From Hymenobacter sp. J193 (GTDB lineage Bacteria > Bacteroidota > Bacteroidia > Cytophagales > Hymenobacteraceae): DNA of 64,000 bases. Below, piece by piece: positions 17,688 to 26,700 of this stretch. The translations under genes were made by a program, and so were the position numbers. Under the pieces are notes generated by a model. It searched no databases, was not told where the DNA came from, and was given only the letters and a program-made list of their open reading frames with translations. Where the stretch lies: NCBI RefSeq assembly GCF_024700075.1, contig NZ_JAJONE010000001.1:3314001-3378000 (forward strand), given 5' to 3'. Every line of letters starts with the position of its first letter. The stretch's first letter is position 1.

Positions 17688-18764
17688 ATGCAAACTCCTG
17701 CTTTTGTGCGCCGTTTCCGATTTTTCGGTATCCTGACAGTGGCAAGCGTTTACCTGTTGATTCTGGTAGGCGGCGTTGTGCGCAGTACCGGTTCCGGCAT
17801 GGGCTGCCCCGACTGGCCCAAATGCTTTGGCTCCTGGGTGCCGCCCACCCACATCAGCCAGCTGCCCGCTGACTACAAAGAAGTGTACACAGCCCAGCGG
17901 GTAGCCAAAAACCAGAAGCTGGCCCGCACGCTGGAGCGGCTGGGCTTCGAGCAGGTGGCCGGAGAAATATTCGCGCACCCCACGCAGTATATCGAAACGG
18001 ACTTCAATCCTACCAAAACCTGGATTGAGTACGTGAACCGCCTACTGGGTGCGCTGATTGGGGTGTTCATCTTCGTGACGGTACTGCTAGCGCTGCCCTA
18101 CTGGCGCCGTGACCGGGCCGTGTTCTGGCTGACTTTCGGGAGCTTTGTGCTAACGGGCTTCCAGGGCTGGCTGGGGTCGTTGGTGGTATCTACCAACCTG
18201 CTGCCCATAATGGTGACGATACACATGGGGCTGGCCCTGGTGATTGTGGCTATGCTGCTCTATGCCGTGGACCGGTCGCAGCTGCGGCAGGGGGCCACAT
18301 CGGAAGCCACGGTGGCGGGCCTGGGCTGGGGCCTGTGGCTGGCGGCTCTGGCAACATTTGGGCAGATCGTGCTGGGCACGCAGGTACGCGAGGAAGTGGA
18401 TATGGTGGCCGCGGCCGCTCAGTATCTTGGCCGCAGCGAGTGGATAGAGCAGCTGGGCACTACCTTCCGGGTACACCGCACGTTCTCAGCCGTGCTGCTC
18501 GTGCTCAACCTGTACCTAGCCTACCGGCTGTACGTGGGCTCGAGGGGCAGCCTGCGGCCGCTGTCGGTGGCGGTAGTGGCAGCATTGGGGCTGGAAATTG
18601 TGGCGGGCATTACGCTGGCGTACTGGGCGCTGCCGGCGGCCGTGCAGCCGGTACACCTCACGCTGGCTACGGTGCTGTTTGGACTGCAGTTCCTAGTAGT
18701 GCTGGCTTACCATCGGGCCACTAAGTTGCGGCGGCAAGAAGCTAGTCCGGGCGTTGTTGCGTAA
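17688..18764 (+). CDS. ctaA: heme A synthase (COX15/CtaA)
   Basis: 358 aa from the ATG at 17688 (MQTPAFVRRFRFFGIL); upstream extension to 17622 is unlikely. Eight helices. Family motifs: GGVVRSTGSGMGCPDWPKCFG near the N-terminus (shown here as GGVVRSTGSGMG and CPDWPKCFG), TWIEYVNRLLGALIG with His/Glu ligand helices, GWLGSLVVSTNLLP and the C-terminal QPVHLTLATVLFG. Converts heme O to heme A for the aa3 oxidase encoded just upstream. The ctaB start lies 55 bases after its stop. Confidence 0.95.
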   Translation: MQTPAFVRRFRFFGILTVASVYLLILVGGVVRSTGSGMGCPDWPKCFGSWVPPTHISQLPADYKEVYTAQRVAKNQKLARTLERLGFEQVAGEIFAHPTQYIETDFNPTKTWIEYVNRLLGALIGVFIFVTVLLALPYWRRDRAVFWLTFGSFVLTGFQGWLGSLVVSTNLLPIMVTIHMGLALVIVAMLLYAVDRSQLRQGATSEATVAGLGWGLWLAALATFGQIVLGTQVREEVDMVAAAAQYLGRSEWIEQLGTTFRVHRTFSAVLLVLNLYLAYRLYVGSRGSLRPLSVAVVAALGLEIVAGITLAYWALPAAVQPVHLTLATVLFGLQFLVVLAYHRATKLRRQEASPGVVA

Positions 18765-18769
18765 CTTTG
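18762..18769 (+). promoter_or_regulatory. ctaB: -7 promoter element (TAACTTTG) ahead of ctaB
   Basis: Exact TAnnTTTG match that overlaps the ctaA stop and is followed by CGGCCCC, 50 bases before the ctaB ATG. No TTTG at the -33 distance. Could drive ctaB and the subunit III genes independently of ctaA. Confidence 0.45.
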
Positions 18770-18818
18770 CGGCCCCGTTCGGGAAGCATTTGCCCCCGAC
18801 GCGTTGTTATCCTCTCGC

Positions 18819-19670
18819 ATGAGTAAAGCCCGGGCATATTTTCAGCTCCTTAAGTTTCGGTTGTCGCTGACGGTATCTTTTTCCAGCGCCGTCGGCTACC
18901 TGCTGGGCGCCAAGGAGCTGGACTGGAGCCGCGCGCTGCTGGTGATGCTGGGCGGCCTGGCCGTGACGGGTGCTGCCAACACTATCAACCAGATCTTCGA
19001 GAAGGACCTCGACAAGCTGATGAAGCGCACAGCCCAGCGCCCGTTGCCGCTGGGGATATTGTCCAGCGCCGAGGCGTGGGCATTTGTACTGCTGCTGGGC
19101 GGGCTGGGGCTGGGGATGCTGGCGTACTTCTTTAACCCGCTGGCGGCGGCCCTGTCGTTGATTTCCCTGATTCTGTACGGCTTCATCTACACCCCGCTTA
19201 AAACCATTTCGCCTATTTGTGTAGCTGTAGGCGCCATTCCGGGCGGCATGCCCCCACTCATCGGCTGGGTAGCGGCCACGGGCGTGCTGGGTATTGAGGG
19301 CTGGGTGCTGTTCGGCATCCAGTTTATGTGGCAGTTTCCGCACTTCTGGGCCATTGCCTGGGTGCTCGACGACGACTACAAAAAGGCCGGCTTCAAGATG
19401 CTGCCCACGCCCGGGGGCAAAGACATGCGCACGGCCATTCAGATCATGACTTACACGCTGGTGCTCATTCCGCTGAGCTTGCTGCCGCTGTACTTCGGCA
19501 TGACGGGCACCACGTACGCTATGGTGGCCGCCATTTGCGGGGTGCTGTTCCTGATGCAAACCTTCTACCTGATGCGCACCTGCACCAAAAAAGCGGCTAT
19601 GCGCATCATGTTTGGCTCCTTCCTGTATCTGCCCATCGTGCAGATTGCCCTTGTGCTCGACAAAGTGTAA
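18819..19670 (+). CDS. ctaB: protoheme IX farnesyltransferase (heme O synthase)
   Basis: 283 aa from the ATG at 18819 (MSKARAYFQLLKFRLSL). UbiA-family membrane prenyltransferase. The Asp-rich motifs are only partly the canonical form: NQIFEKDLDKLMKRTAQRPLP for the first prenyl-diphosphate site and WVLDDDYKKAGFKMLP for the second, with PHFWAIAW in between, as in CyoE/CtaB. Adds a farnesyl group to heme B to give heme O, the substrate of the preceding ctaA product. The 100-bp gap to the next gene has no clear terminator. Confidence 0.95.
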   Translation: MSKARAYFQLLKFRLSLTVSFSSAVGYLLGAKELDWSRALLVMLGGLAVTGAANTINQIFEKDLDKLMKRTAQRPLPLGILSSAEAWAFVLLLGGLGLGMLAYFFNPLAAALSLISLILYGFIYTPLKTISPICVAVGAIPGGMPPLIGWVAATGVLGIEGWVLFGIQFMWQFPHFWAIAWVLDDDYKKAGFKMLPTPGGKDMRTAIQIMTYTLVLIPLSLLPLYFGMTGTTYAMVAAICGVLFLMQTFYLMRTCTKKAAMRIMFGSFLYLPIVQIALVLDKV

Positions 19671-19770
19671 TTAACTGGGTGGATAGCTGAATTGCTGAGT
19701 GGTTACTTGTTGTTATCTGAGATGACAACCCTACCGCAAGGCATCAAATCAACCCTCAAAAGTCAATACT

Positions 19771-20358
19771 ATGCATCCTGCCGAAACCCTAACCAACAAA
19801 GAGCCCGGTACCGGTCTGCACCCGACCCGGCTGGTTCTGTGGCTGATGATTATCAGCATCTTCATGATTTTTGCCGCTTACACCAGCGCCTACATTGTGC
19901 GCCGGGAAGAAGGCAACTGGCTGGAGTTTGAGCTGCCCGCCAGCATGCTCATCAATACCGTGCTGATTGTGCTGAGCAGCGCCGCGGTGCAGTGGGCCTA
20001 CTTTGCCGCCCGCAAGGATGAGCTAAACCAGGTGAAGCTTGGCCTGGGGCTGACGCTGCTGCTGGGGGCGGCTTTCCTGGTAGGGCAGTGGCAGGTGTGG
20101 GCCGAGCTGGTGCGTAACAAGATTCACTTTGGCGGCGTTGATGCTAATCCATCGGGTTCGTTTCTGTACGTGCTGATGGGTGTGCACGCTTTTCACCTGG
20201 TTACGGGGCTGATTTTTCTGCTGAAAGTGTTGCGCAAAAGCTTTAACTATCAGGTGCATTCACGCCAGATGCTGTCCATTGGCAACGTCACAATCTACTG
20301 GCACTTCCTCGGGGGGCTTTGGTTGTACCTGTATTTGTTCCTACTTTTGAACCACTAG
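19771..20358 (+). CDS. coxC: cytochrome c oxidase subunit III, first copy
   Basis: 195 aa with five hydrophobic helices. GVHAFHLVTGLIFLL and the C-terminal IYWHFLGGLWLYLYLFL are heme-copper oxidase subunit III signatures (the YWHF motif). It contains a run of six G at 20311-20316 that stays in frame. Subunit III stabilises proton pumping. The next gene, 25 bases later, is a second subunit III. Confidence 0.9.
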   Translation: MHPAETLTNKEPGTGLHPTRLVLWLMIISIFMIFAAYTSAYIVRREEGNWLEFELPASMLINTVLIVLSSAAVQWAYFAARKDELNQVKLGLGLTLLLGAAFLVGQWQVWAELVRNKIHFGGVDANPSGSFLYVLMGVHAFHLVTGLIFLLKVLRKSFNYQVHSRQMLSIGNVTIYWHFLGGLWLYLYLFLLLNH

Positions 20359-20383
20359 TTTTTCGACCTTCTTTACCTGCACT

Positions 20384-21154
20384 ATGGCCATTTCACAAGC
20401 GGCAACGCAGCACGCTGCCACTCTCGACACGCCCCGCAGCGGACCTTGGGACGGCGGCAATGAACCATTTAAGGCAAGCTACGGCAAGCTGATGATGTGG
20501 TTCTTCCTGTTGTCGGACGCCTTCACCTTCGCCGCCTTCCTCACCACCTACGGCCTCATCCGTCACCGCCACGCGGCGTTCGATGCGGCCTCCGGCAAAG
20601 CGTTTGAATTTTCCTCGGCCTACTGGCCCGTGCCCGACAAGGTGTTCAACTCCTTCCCCGGCCTGCACGGCATGGACCTGCCGCTGGCTTTCGTGGCTTT
20701 GATGACGATGATTCTCATCTTCTCCTCCGTGACGATGGTACTGGCCGTAGAAGCCGGCCATCGTATGGATAAGAAGGACGTGCAGAAGTGGCTGCTATGG
20801 ACGATTCTGTTCGGGGCTACCTTCCTGGCCTCGCAGGCCTGGGAATGGAGCCACTTTATCGGCGGCACCGACGAAGGTACGCGCATGGCCGATGGCACCA
20901 TTTTCCACGGCGCCAACCTGACGATGAATCAGTACGGTCCCGTGCTGTTCGCTGACCTGTTCTTCTTCATCACTGGTTTCCACGGCACGCACGTATTCTC
21001 GGGCGTCTGCCTGCTGGTGTGGGCATTCATTGCTACCACCAATGGTACCTTCGAAAAGCGCGGCCACTACGAAATGGTGGAAAAGATTGGCCTCTACTGG
21101 CACTTTGTAGACCTGGTGTGGGTGTTCGTCTTCACCTTCTTCTACCTCGTTTAG
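20384..21154 (+). CDS. cytochrome c oxidase subunit III, second copy
   Basis: 256 aa. After a hydrophilic N-terminus come WFFLLSDAFTFAAFLTTYG, LFFFITGFHGTHVFSG and LYWHFVDLVWVFVFTFFYLV, the standard end of subunit III. It is longer than its upstream neighbour and has a periplasmic insert (EFSSAYWPVPDKVFNSFPG). The pair shares the fold but differs greatly in sequence, so this is an old duplication rather than a recent one. Which copy is assembled, or whether both are, cannot be read from the DNA. Confidence 0.92.
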   Translation: MAISQAATQHAATLDTPRSGPWDGGNEPFKASYGKLMMWFFLLSDAFTFAAFLTTYGLIRHRHAAFDAASGKAFEFSSAYWPVPDKVFNSFPGLHGMDLPLAFVALMTMILIFSSVTMVLAVEAGHRMDKKDVQKWLLWTILFGATFLASQAWEWSHFIGGTDEGTRMADGTIFHGANLTMNQYGPVLFADLFFFITGFHGTHVFSGVCLLVWAFIATTNGTFEKRGHYEMVEKIGLYWHFVDLVWVFVFTFFYLV

Positions 21155-21266
21155 GAGGTAATTAAGAATTATGAATTAAGAATTGAGAAGTATCGGTCAG
21201 GCCGGTTATGTCTTGATTTTTAGTCATCAATTCTTAGTTCTCCATTCTCCATTCTTAATTCTCAAC
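21155..21266 (+). repeat. inverted-repeat block of GAATTAAGAATTGAG-like words between subunit III and IV
   Basis: The left arm (21163-21190) iterates AATTAAGAATT, ATGAATTAAG and AATTGAG; the right arm (21227-21264) carries the complementary ATCAATTCTTAG, CCATTCTCC and ATTCTTAATTCTC. The arms pair imperfectly around a 40-base spacer. It directly follows the stop of the second subunit III gene and precedes the subunit IV ATG by 4 bases. Much more AT-rich than its surroundings. Confidence 0.65.
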
Positions 21267-21269
21267 ACA

Positions 21270-21605
21270 ATGGCTCATCACGTAGGCCTCGACCCGCATA
21301 ATCCAGCCGAAATTGCCAAGCCAAACACCGGCTGGATCTGGAAAACGTTCTTCGTTCTGGTTGGCATCACGGCCCTGGAATTCGTGTTCGTATTCCTGAT
21401 GGACCCCGGCACGCTCCGCAATGCCATCTTCATCATCCTCACCATCTTCAAGGCGTTCTTCATCGTGGCGGAGTTCATGCACTTGAAGCATGAAACCAAG
21501 GGCTTGATCTGGACGATTATGGTGCCGATGGCCCTGCTGGTGTGGCTGCTGGTGGCTTTGATTACGGAAGGCTCGTACATCAACGAGGCCGTTTTCAACC
21601 GCTAA
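21270..21605 (+). CDS. cytochrome c oxidase subunit IV (prokaryotic COX4-like)
   Basis: 111 aa from the ATG at 21270 (MAHHVGLDPHNPAEIAKP). Three hydrophobic helices, with FLMDPGTLRNAIFIIL and the helix FMHLKHETKGLIWTIMVPM typical of the small prokaryotic subunit IV. The upstream in-frame extension runs through the inverted-repeat block and is rejected. It is a small accessory subunit of the oxidase; the SCO gene follows 4 bases later. Confidence 0.9.
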   Translation: MAHHVGLDPHNPAEIAKPNTGWIWKTFFVLVGITALEFVFVFLMDPGTLRNAIFIILTIFKAFFIVAEFMHLKHETKGLIWTIMVPMALLVWLLVALITEGSYINEAVFNR

Positions 21606-21609
21606 CCGC

Positions 21610-22283
21610 ATGCGGCCCAAACAAACCCTCGTGTTGGGCCTGATGTTGCTGGTGCCGGTGCTGGCGTTTCTGTTTCTGAATACGTTCGGAACCAACCGTT
21701 ACGCGCTGCCAACTTACCTGCCCGACCGCGTCGACTCGACGCAGGTAGGGGGGAGTGGCAGCGCGATACTGTTTTTCACCAGATCCAGCTGCCGCCGGTT
21801 CAGTCGCAGTCCGGCCGCGCCATTTCCAGCCGGGACCTGGCCGATGGCCTGTACGTGGCCAATTTCTTTTACACTACCTGCCCCGGCGCCTGCCCGCAGG
21901 TGAGCAGCCAGCTGCAGCGCGTGCAGGAGAAGTTTCGCCGCGAGCCGCGCCTGCGCCTCGCGTCCTTCACCCTCGACCCCGCCCACGACACACCGGCCCA
22001 ACTGGAGCGCTACGCCGAGCAGTACGGCGCCATTGCGGGCAAATGGCTTTTCCTGACCGGTGACAAAAGCGCGCTGTATCGTTTAGCCACGGATGAGTTT
22101 CGCTTGCCGCCGCCCCAGGGCGTATCGCCGGGGCTGGAGCACAGCCAGCAACTGTTGCTGGTAGACCGCACCGGCCATTTGCGTGGCCGCTACGATGGTA
22201 CCAGTGCCAAGGAGATTGAGCGGCTCATCACCGAAATCGGCGTAATGCTTTACTCGTATGACCTCGAACAACCCGGCCGTTAA
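21610..22283 (+). pseudogene. SCO1/SenC copper chaperone, frameshifted in a G6 run
   Basis: The first frame (from ATG 21610) gives a membrane anchor (TLVLGLMLLVPVLAFLFL) and ends sense at VDSTQVGG; the second frame, in the next register, gives EWQRDTVFHQIQLPP and then NFFYTTCPGACPQVSSQLQ with the CxxxC copper site, and LEHSQQLLLVDRTGHLRG with the conserved His region. The two join exactly if the G run at 21748-21753 had seven instead of six bases. SCO proteins load the CuA site of subunit II, which fits the position. Real slippage, a decayed gene and a sequencing error cannot be told apart here. The last 26 bases overlap the DUF420 gene. Confidence 0.85.
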
Positions 22284-22812
22284 TCCCGGCAACTTCACCA
22301 AGTATAAAATCCTTTTGGGGGCGCTGGCGGCCATTATTCCGCTGGCCGTGGCCGTGCTGTACTTCTTTCCCGGCGCGTTTCAGGTTTCGGGGCTGAATGT
22401 GAAGGCCCTGCCAGAAGTAAATGCCTGGCTGAACTCGCTCACGGCACTTTTCCTGGTGGTCGGCTACTACTTTATCCGGCGCAAAAACGTGGCCCGGCAC
22501 CGACTGATGATGGGCCTGGCCTTTCTGCTGGGCTCGTTGTTTCTGGTGTCGTACGTGGCCTACCACTCACAGGTGCCGTCCACCAGGTTTGGCGGCCAGG
22601 GGCTGATTCGTGGGGTATATTACTTTATCCTACTTACCCACATTGTGCTGGCTGCCGTGACGGTGGGGCTTGTGCTGTTTACCCTGTATTTCGCCCTCAC
22701 GGAGCAGTTTCAGAAGCACCGCCGCATTGCCCGCTGGACCTTTCCCATCTGGCTGTACGTGTCGGTGACGGGCGTCATCGTGTACCTAATGATTTCACCC
22801 TATTACCAGTAG
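22258..22812 (+). CDS. DUF420 membrane protein, CtaM/YozB-like oxidase assembly factor
   Basis: 184 aa, five hydrophobic helices. Conserved DUF420 features: LNSLTALFLVVGYYFIRR, RHRLMMGLAFLLGSLFLVSY, YHSQVPSTRFGG and the final helix WTFPIWLYVSVTGVIVYLM. In Firmicutes this family (CtaM/YozB) is needed for heme A oxidases. The start overlaps the SCO gene by 26 bases, which argues for shared translation and a shared task in oxidase assembly. Confidence 0.85.
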   Translation: MTSNNPAVNPGNFTKYKILLGALAAIIPLAVAVLYFFPGAFQVSGLNVKALPEVNAWLNSLTALFLVVGYYFIRRKNVARHRLMMGLAFLLGSLFLVSYVAYHSQVPSTRFGGQGLIRGVYYFILLTHIVLAAVTVGLVLFTLYFALTEQFQKHRRIARWTFPIWLYVSVTGVIVYLMISPYYQ

Positions 22813-22905
22813 GCAGTTGCCCGTTGATAGTTTTTCGTTGCCAGTGGCTGAAGCGTTAAACTCTTGCTACTGGCAACCGGCAACTGAAAACCGATACAAC
22901 GAAAC
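22813..22905 (+). repeat. inverted-repeat block of GTTGCCAGT-like words
   Basis: The left arm (22814-22850: GCAGTTGCCCG, GTTGCCAGTGGC) and right arm (22867-22897: GCTACTGGCAAC, CGGCAACTGAAAAC) are imperfect inverted complements around a short spacer. The block begins immediately after the DUF420 stop and resembles the other word-built palindromes of this window. Confidence 0.6.
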
Positions 22906-22935
22906 TTTCCCCGGCAGCGGGTGTTGGCTTAGAAG

Positions 22936-23193
22936 ATGAAAAAGCTAGTTATTTTTGCCCTGTGGCTGGTGTTGCTCACCACCCTGCGGAGCGTGGCCCC
23001 AATGGCCGCGCAGGCTCAGTGCACCATGTGCAAAACCCAGGTAGAGGCCTCCCGCTCCGATAAGGACGGCTACGATACCTCCGGTCTTAACAAAGGGATT
23101 CTGTACCTGATGACGATTCCGTACCTGCTGATTGGGACGGTGGGCTTCTGGTGGTATCGAAACAACAAAAAGAAAAAGCTGGCTCAGCGCTAA
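22936..23193 (+). CDS. small periplasmic CTMC protein with one membrane anchor, oxidase-linked, function unknown
   Basis: 85 aa. Signal peptide residues 1-28 (ending MAAQAQ), then at once CTMCKTQVEASRS, a CxxC pair at the mature N-terminus. One helix follows (GILYLMTIPYLLIGTVGFWW), and a basic tail (YRNNKKKKLAQR) that should face the cytoplasm. I recognise no named family; similar short proteins are usual downstream of SCO/DUF420 genes in Bacteroidota (recollection, not a search). The CxxC outside the membrane suggests copper or disulfide handling for the oxidase. DUF983 starts 5 bases later. Confidence 0.75.
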   Translation: MKKLVIFALWLVLLTTLRSVAPMAAQAQCTMCKTQVEASRSDKDGYDTSGLNKGILYLMTIPYLLIGTVGFWWYRNNKKKKLAQR

Positions 23194-23197
23194 CCTA

Positions 23198-23599
23198 ATG
23201 CCGCACCATCCGTCGACGGCCCTGGCCTTGCTGGCACTCCGGTGCCCACGCTGCCACACGGGGCCGTTGTTTCGGTATCCGGCCTACCAGCTGCGCAGGT
23301 TCGATGCTATGTATGAGGCCTGCCCCGTGTGCGGGCAGCACTACGAGCCGGAAGTAGGGTTCTACTGGGGCGCCATGTACATCAGCTACGGCTTGTCGGT
23401 GGGTATTGTGGTGCTGGTGGGCCTTACGCTCTACTATCTGGCCGGCGACCCGCCCGTGTGGGTGTACATTACCAGCGTGGCTTTCGCGGTGATACTGCTC
23501 ACGCCGCTGCTGTTCCGCTACGCCCGGGCCCTGATGCTGTACTGGTTTGGCTCCATCGACTACGACCCTGCCCGGGCCCCGCTGACTACTCACCAATAG
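23198..23599 (+). CDS. DUF983 zinc-ribbon membrane protein
   Basis: 133 aa from the ATG at 23198. Two CxxC pairs, CPRCHTG and CPVCGQHYEPEVGFYWGAM, form the zinc-ribbon-like head, followed by two helices (SYGLSVGIVVLVGLTLYYL and WVYITSVAFAVILLTPLLF). DUF983 genes often accompany oxidase operons but the role is unknown. A strong terminator lies right after its stop, so this is the last gene of the assembly cluster. Confidence 0.85.
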   Translation: MPHHPSTALALLALRCPRCHTGPLFRYPAYQLRRFDAMYEACPVCGQHYEPEVGFYWGAMYISYGLSVGIVVLVGLTLYYLAGDPPVWVYITSVAFAVILLTPLLFRYARALMLYWFGSIDYDPARAPLTTHQ

Positions 23600-23600
23600 G

Positions 23601-23627
23601 AAATGCCGCCATTTGGCGGCATTTTTG
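23601..23627 (+). terminator. Rho-independent terminator behind the oxidase assembly cluster
   Basis: AAATGCCGCC at 23601-23610 pairs with GGCGGCATTT at 23615-23624 over a 4-base loop, followed by TTG. It begins 2 bases after the DUF983 stop and separates it from the histidine kinase. Confidence 0.85.
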
Positions 23628-23704
23628 TCTGTAGCGGCGTCCTCCCAGGTATAGAGCGGTGGTCCATTATTAAGAAATCGGAACACGGCCAAATATAACT
23701 CGGG

Positions 23705-26700
23705 ATGCGCTTAGCCATGTTGCCGTGGCCAACAGCTCATTTTCTTGTTCCTCCGCCCTTGTCGTCTTCGCGCTTTTCTCCCTGGTTTCTGCTGTTGCTG
23801 GCCGCGCTATGCTTTGTAGCTGCCTTCGTGAGCAACCACTACGGGCTGGCTACCAGCGTGCTGATGCGGGCCGAGGCCCGCCAGATTCAGGCCCTGGTAC
23901 GGCAGGCCGAGCGCACTGCCGACGAGGAAGCCGACGAACTGGCCATAGATATACAGCGGGGCGAGGTAAGCTTCGAACGGCTGCTGCAGGGTGCTACGTA
24001 CCCCACCTTCGTGTTCCGCGACCTGCGCCTGCTGTATTGGTCCGACCACACCATGCGGCCGGAAATGGAAAACGCCACCCAGCCATTTCGGGAAAAGCTG
24101 GTGGATATGAAGTTTGGCCGCTTCCTGGCTCTGCGTCGGCAGGCAGGCCCCTACGTGATTCTGACGTATGTGCCGCTGGAAAAAAACTACGGCATCAGCA
24201 ACCGCTACCTGCGGGAGGGCGCCACGCAGGCCTTATTCCGGGGCCTGAACCTGCGCGTAGTACCGAATGACGTAAGCGGCCGGTTGCCCCGGCTGTATTC
24301 GGCCAAAGGGGCCTACCTGTTTTCCCTGGAAAGCGTGCAGGCCAACCCCACTACGGGCAAGTACGTGCCGGCCGCCCTGCTGCTGCTGGGTATTATCCTG
24401 TACCTGGCGGGCTGGCTGCTGCTGGCCCGGCGCCTGTTTGCGCTGCGGCGGCCGCTGCGCGGCGCCGCAGCGGTGCTGCTGCCGCTGGTGGCTCTGCGGG
24501 CGGTGCTGCTATACTGGGGGCTGCCGTTTTCCTTTATCGAGTTGCCCCTGTTCGACCCGCGCGTGTACGCTGCCTCGGCTATTTCTCCTTCCCTGGGCGA
24601 CCTGATCCTCAACGCGCTGGTGATGGTAGTGGTGGCGGTGTACGGGCTGCGGCTGTTTCGGCGGTACGGGGTGCTGCGGCGCATCGGGCAGCTGCAGCGC
24701 GACCCTGCGCGCGTGGCCCTGGGTACTGTGGCGGTACTCTCGTTCTACGGGCTACTTATCACGCTGTACCAGTTCTACGCCAGCACCTTCACCAACTCCC
24801 AGCTCAACCTCGATATAACCCAGAGTATCCAGGTTTCGGCCTTCAAGCTGCTGCTGCTGCTGGCCATTGTGCTGCATACGGGGGGCTATCTGCTGGCCCT
24901 GTACCTGCTCACGCAGTGTTTCGTAGCTATTTTGCGGCCCGCTACCAAAAGCGTGGCAGTGCTGATGCTGGCGGGCAGTATGCTGGTGTTTCTGCCGCTG
25001 GGGCTGCTGCTAAGCCAGCCATATATCACGCTGCTGGGCCTCACGCTGGGCTTTTTTCTGATTCTGCGCTTAACCGGGCTGCGGCCGCTGGCGGCGGTGG
25101 TGCCCTACCAGCTTTACCTGCTTGTGTTTCTGATGGTGGCCTTGAGCGCGGCCATCGGCGGCCTGGCTTTGTACATGCACTTCAACCGGCAGCTGATTCA
25201 GAACAAGCAGAAACTGGCCAGCAACCTGCTCGTCGACAATGACCTGCAAGGGGAGTTCCTGCTTACCGAGCGTACCCGCGAAATGGCCAACGACCCGTTC
25301 ATTAAGGCGCGTATCACCGGCCCGTTCGGCAACCAGGACCTGGTGCGCCAGAAAATCGAGAAGTACTACCTGCGCGACTACTTCGATAAATATGAAACCT
25401 CGGTGCGGTTTTTCGACGGAGCCGGGCTGCCCCTGGGCAGCTCCGCCTCTGAGGCGCTGCCTGCCGTGGAAAACCGCCTGCTGCGTAACGCCGTGCCCAC
25501 CGATCAGCCCCGGCTGTTTCTGCTGCATGATGGAGCCACGTTCAGCACGCGCCGCTACGTCACGTTTGTACCCGTGCGGGCTCCCTCGGGTGCACGGGCT
25601 ACCATTGTGCTGGAGCTGGCTCTCAAAAAGCTCACCACCTATAGCCTGGTGCCGGAGCTGCTGGTGGATGAAAAGTTCTTTCAGCCGGGGCTGGGGCCGG
25701 AGCTCAGCTACGCCGGCTTCGAGCAGGACCGGCCCGTGTACAGTGAGGGGGACTTCGACTACGTTAACAATCTGAACCATCAGGCCCTGCACGACCCCCG
25801 GCTCTATACCACGGGCCTATCATTGGCCGGCATGCACCACCTGGGCGTGCGTGGGCCGCAGGAGCGGGTGGTGGTGGTTACCACACCACGCTACTCCTTC
25901 ACGAGCTGGCTGGCCAACTTCTCCTTTCTATTTTTGCTGCACACGTTTTTCTGGCTGCTGTGCGTAGTTGCCTACATGGTGCTGCGCGGCAAGTACCCGC
26001 GCATGCTGCGCACCAACTTCAGCACCAAGATTCAGCTGTTCCTGAACGTAGGCATCCTGATTCCGCTGCTGGTGGTGAGCGTGGCCACGGCCAGCCAGGT
26101 AACGGCCTCCTATAAGCGCGACCTGCTGCGCACCTACGAGCGGCGCGGCAAGGCTGTACAGGACAACCTGCTGAAAAACACTGCGCTGCTGGCCGATTCC
26201 ACCAACCGTACCCAGCTCACTGAAGCCGCCGCCAATGTAGCCAGCCTCACCGAAACCGACCTGAACCTCTACGACGGCCAGGGCCAGCTGCTGGTCAGCA
26301 GCCAGCCACTCATTTTTGAGAGTGGCCTGCTGAGCCCTTTGATGAACCCGCAGGCGCTGAAGGCCCTGGCCGAGCGCAGCCAGCCGCGCATCCTGCTTTC
26401 CGAAAGGGCGGGTACACTCTCGTTTAATGCCTTGTATCTGCCGCTACGGACGGTTACGGCGGCGGGCACCAGCGTGGTGGGCTACGTAGGTATTCCGTTT
26501 TTCGACTCGGAAAAGGAGCTGGACACCAAGCTTATCGAGCTGGTCGATACTATCCTGAATATCTTCACGGTGATGTTCATTTTGTTTCTGGCCCTCACGT
26601 TTTTGGCCTCGCGCTACCTTACGGCCCCGCTCAAGCTCCTCACCGAAAAGCTCAAGCACACCACCCTCACCGGCCAGAACGAAATGCTCACCTACGAGTC

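Noticed and set aside
21183..21269. N-terminal extension of subunit IV
   Set aside because: Coded by the inverted-repeat block and absent from the family pattern.
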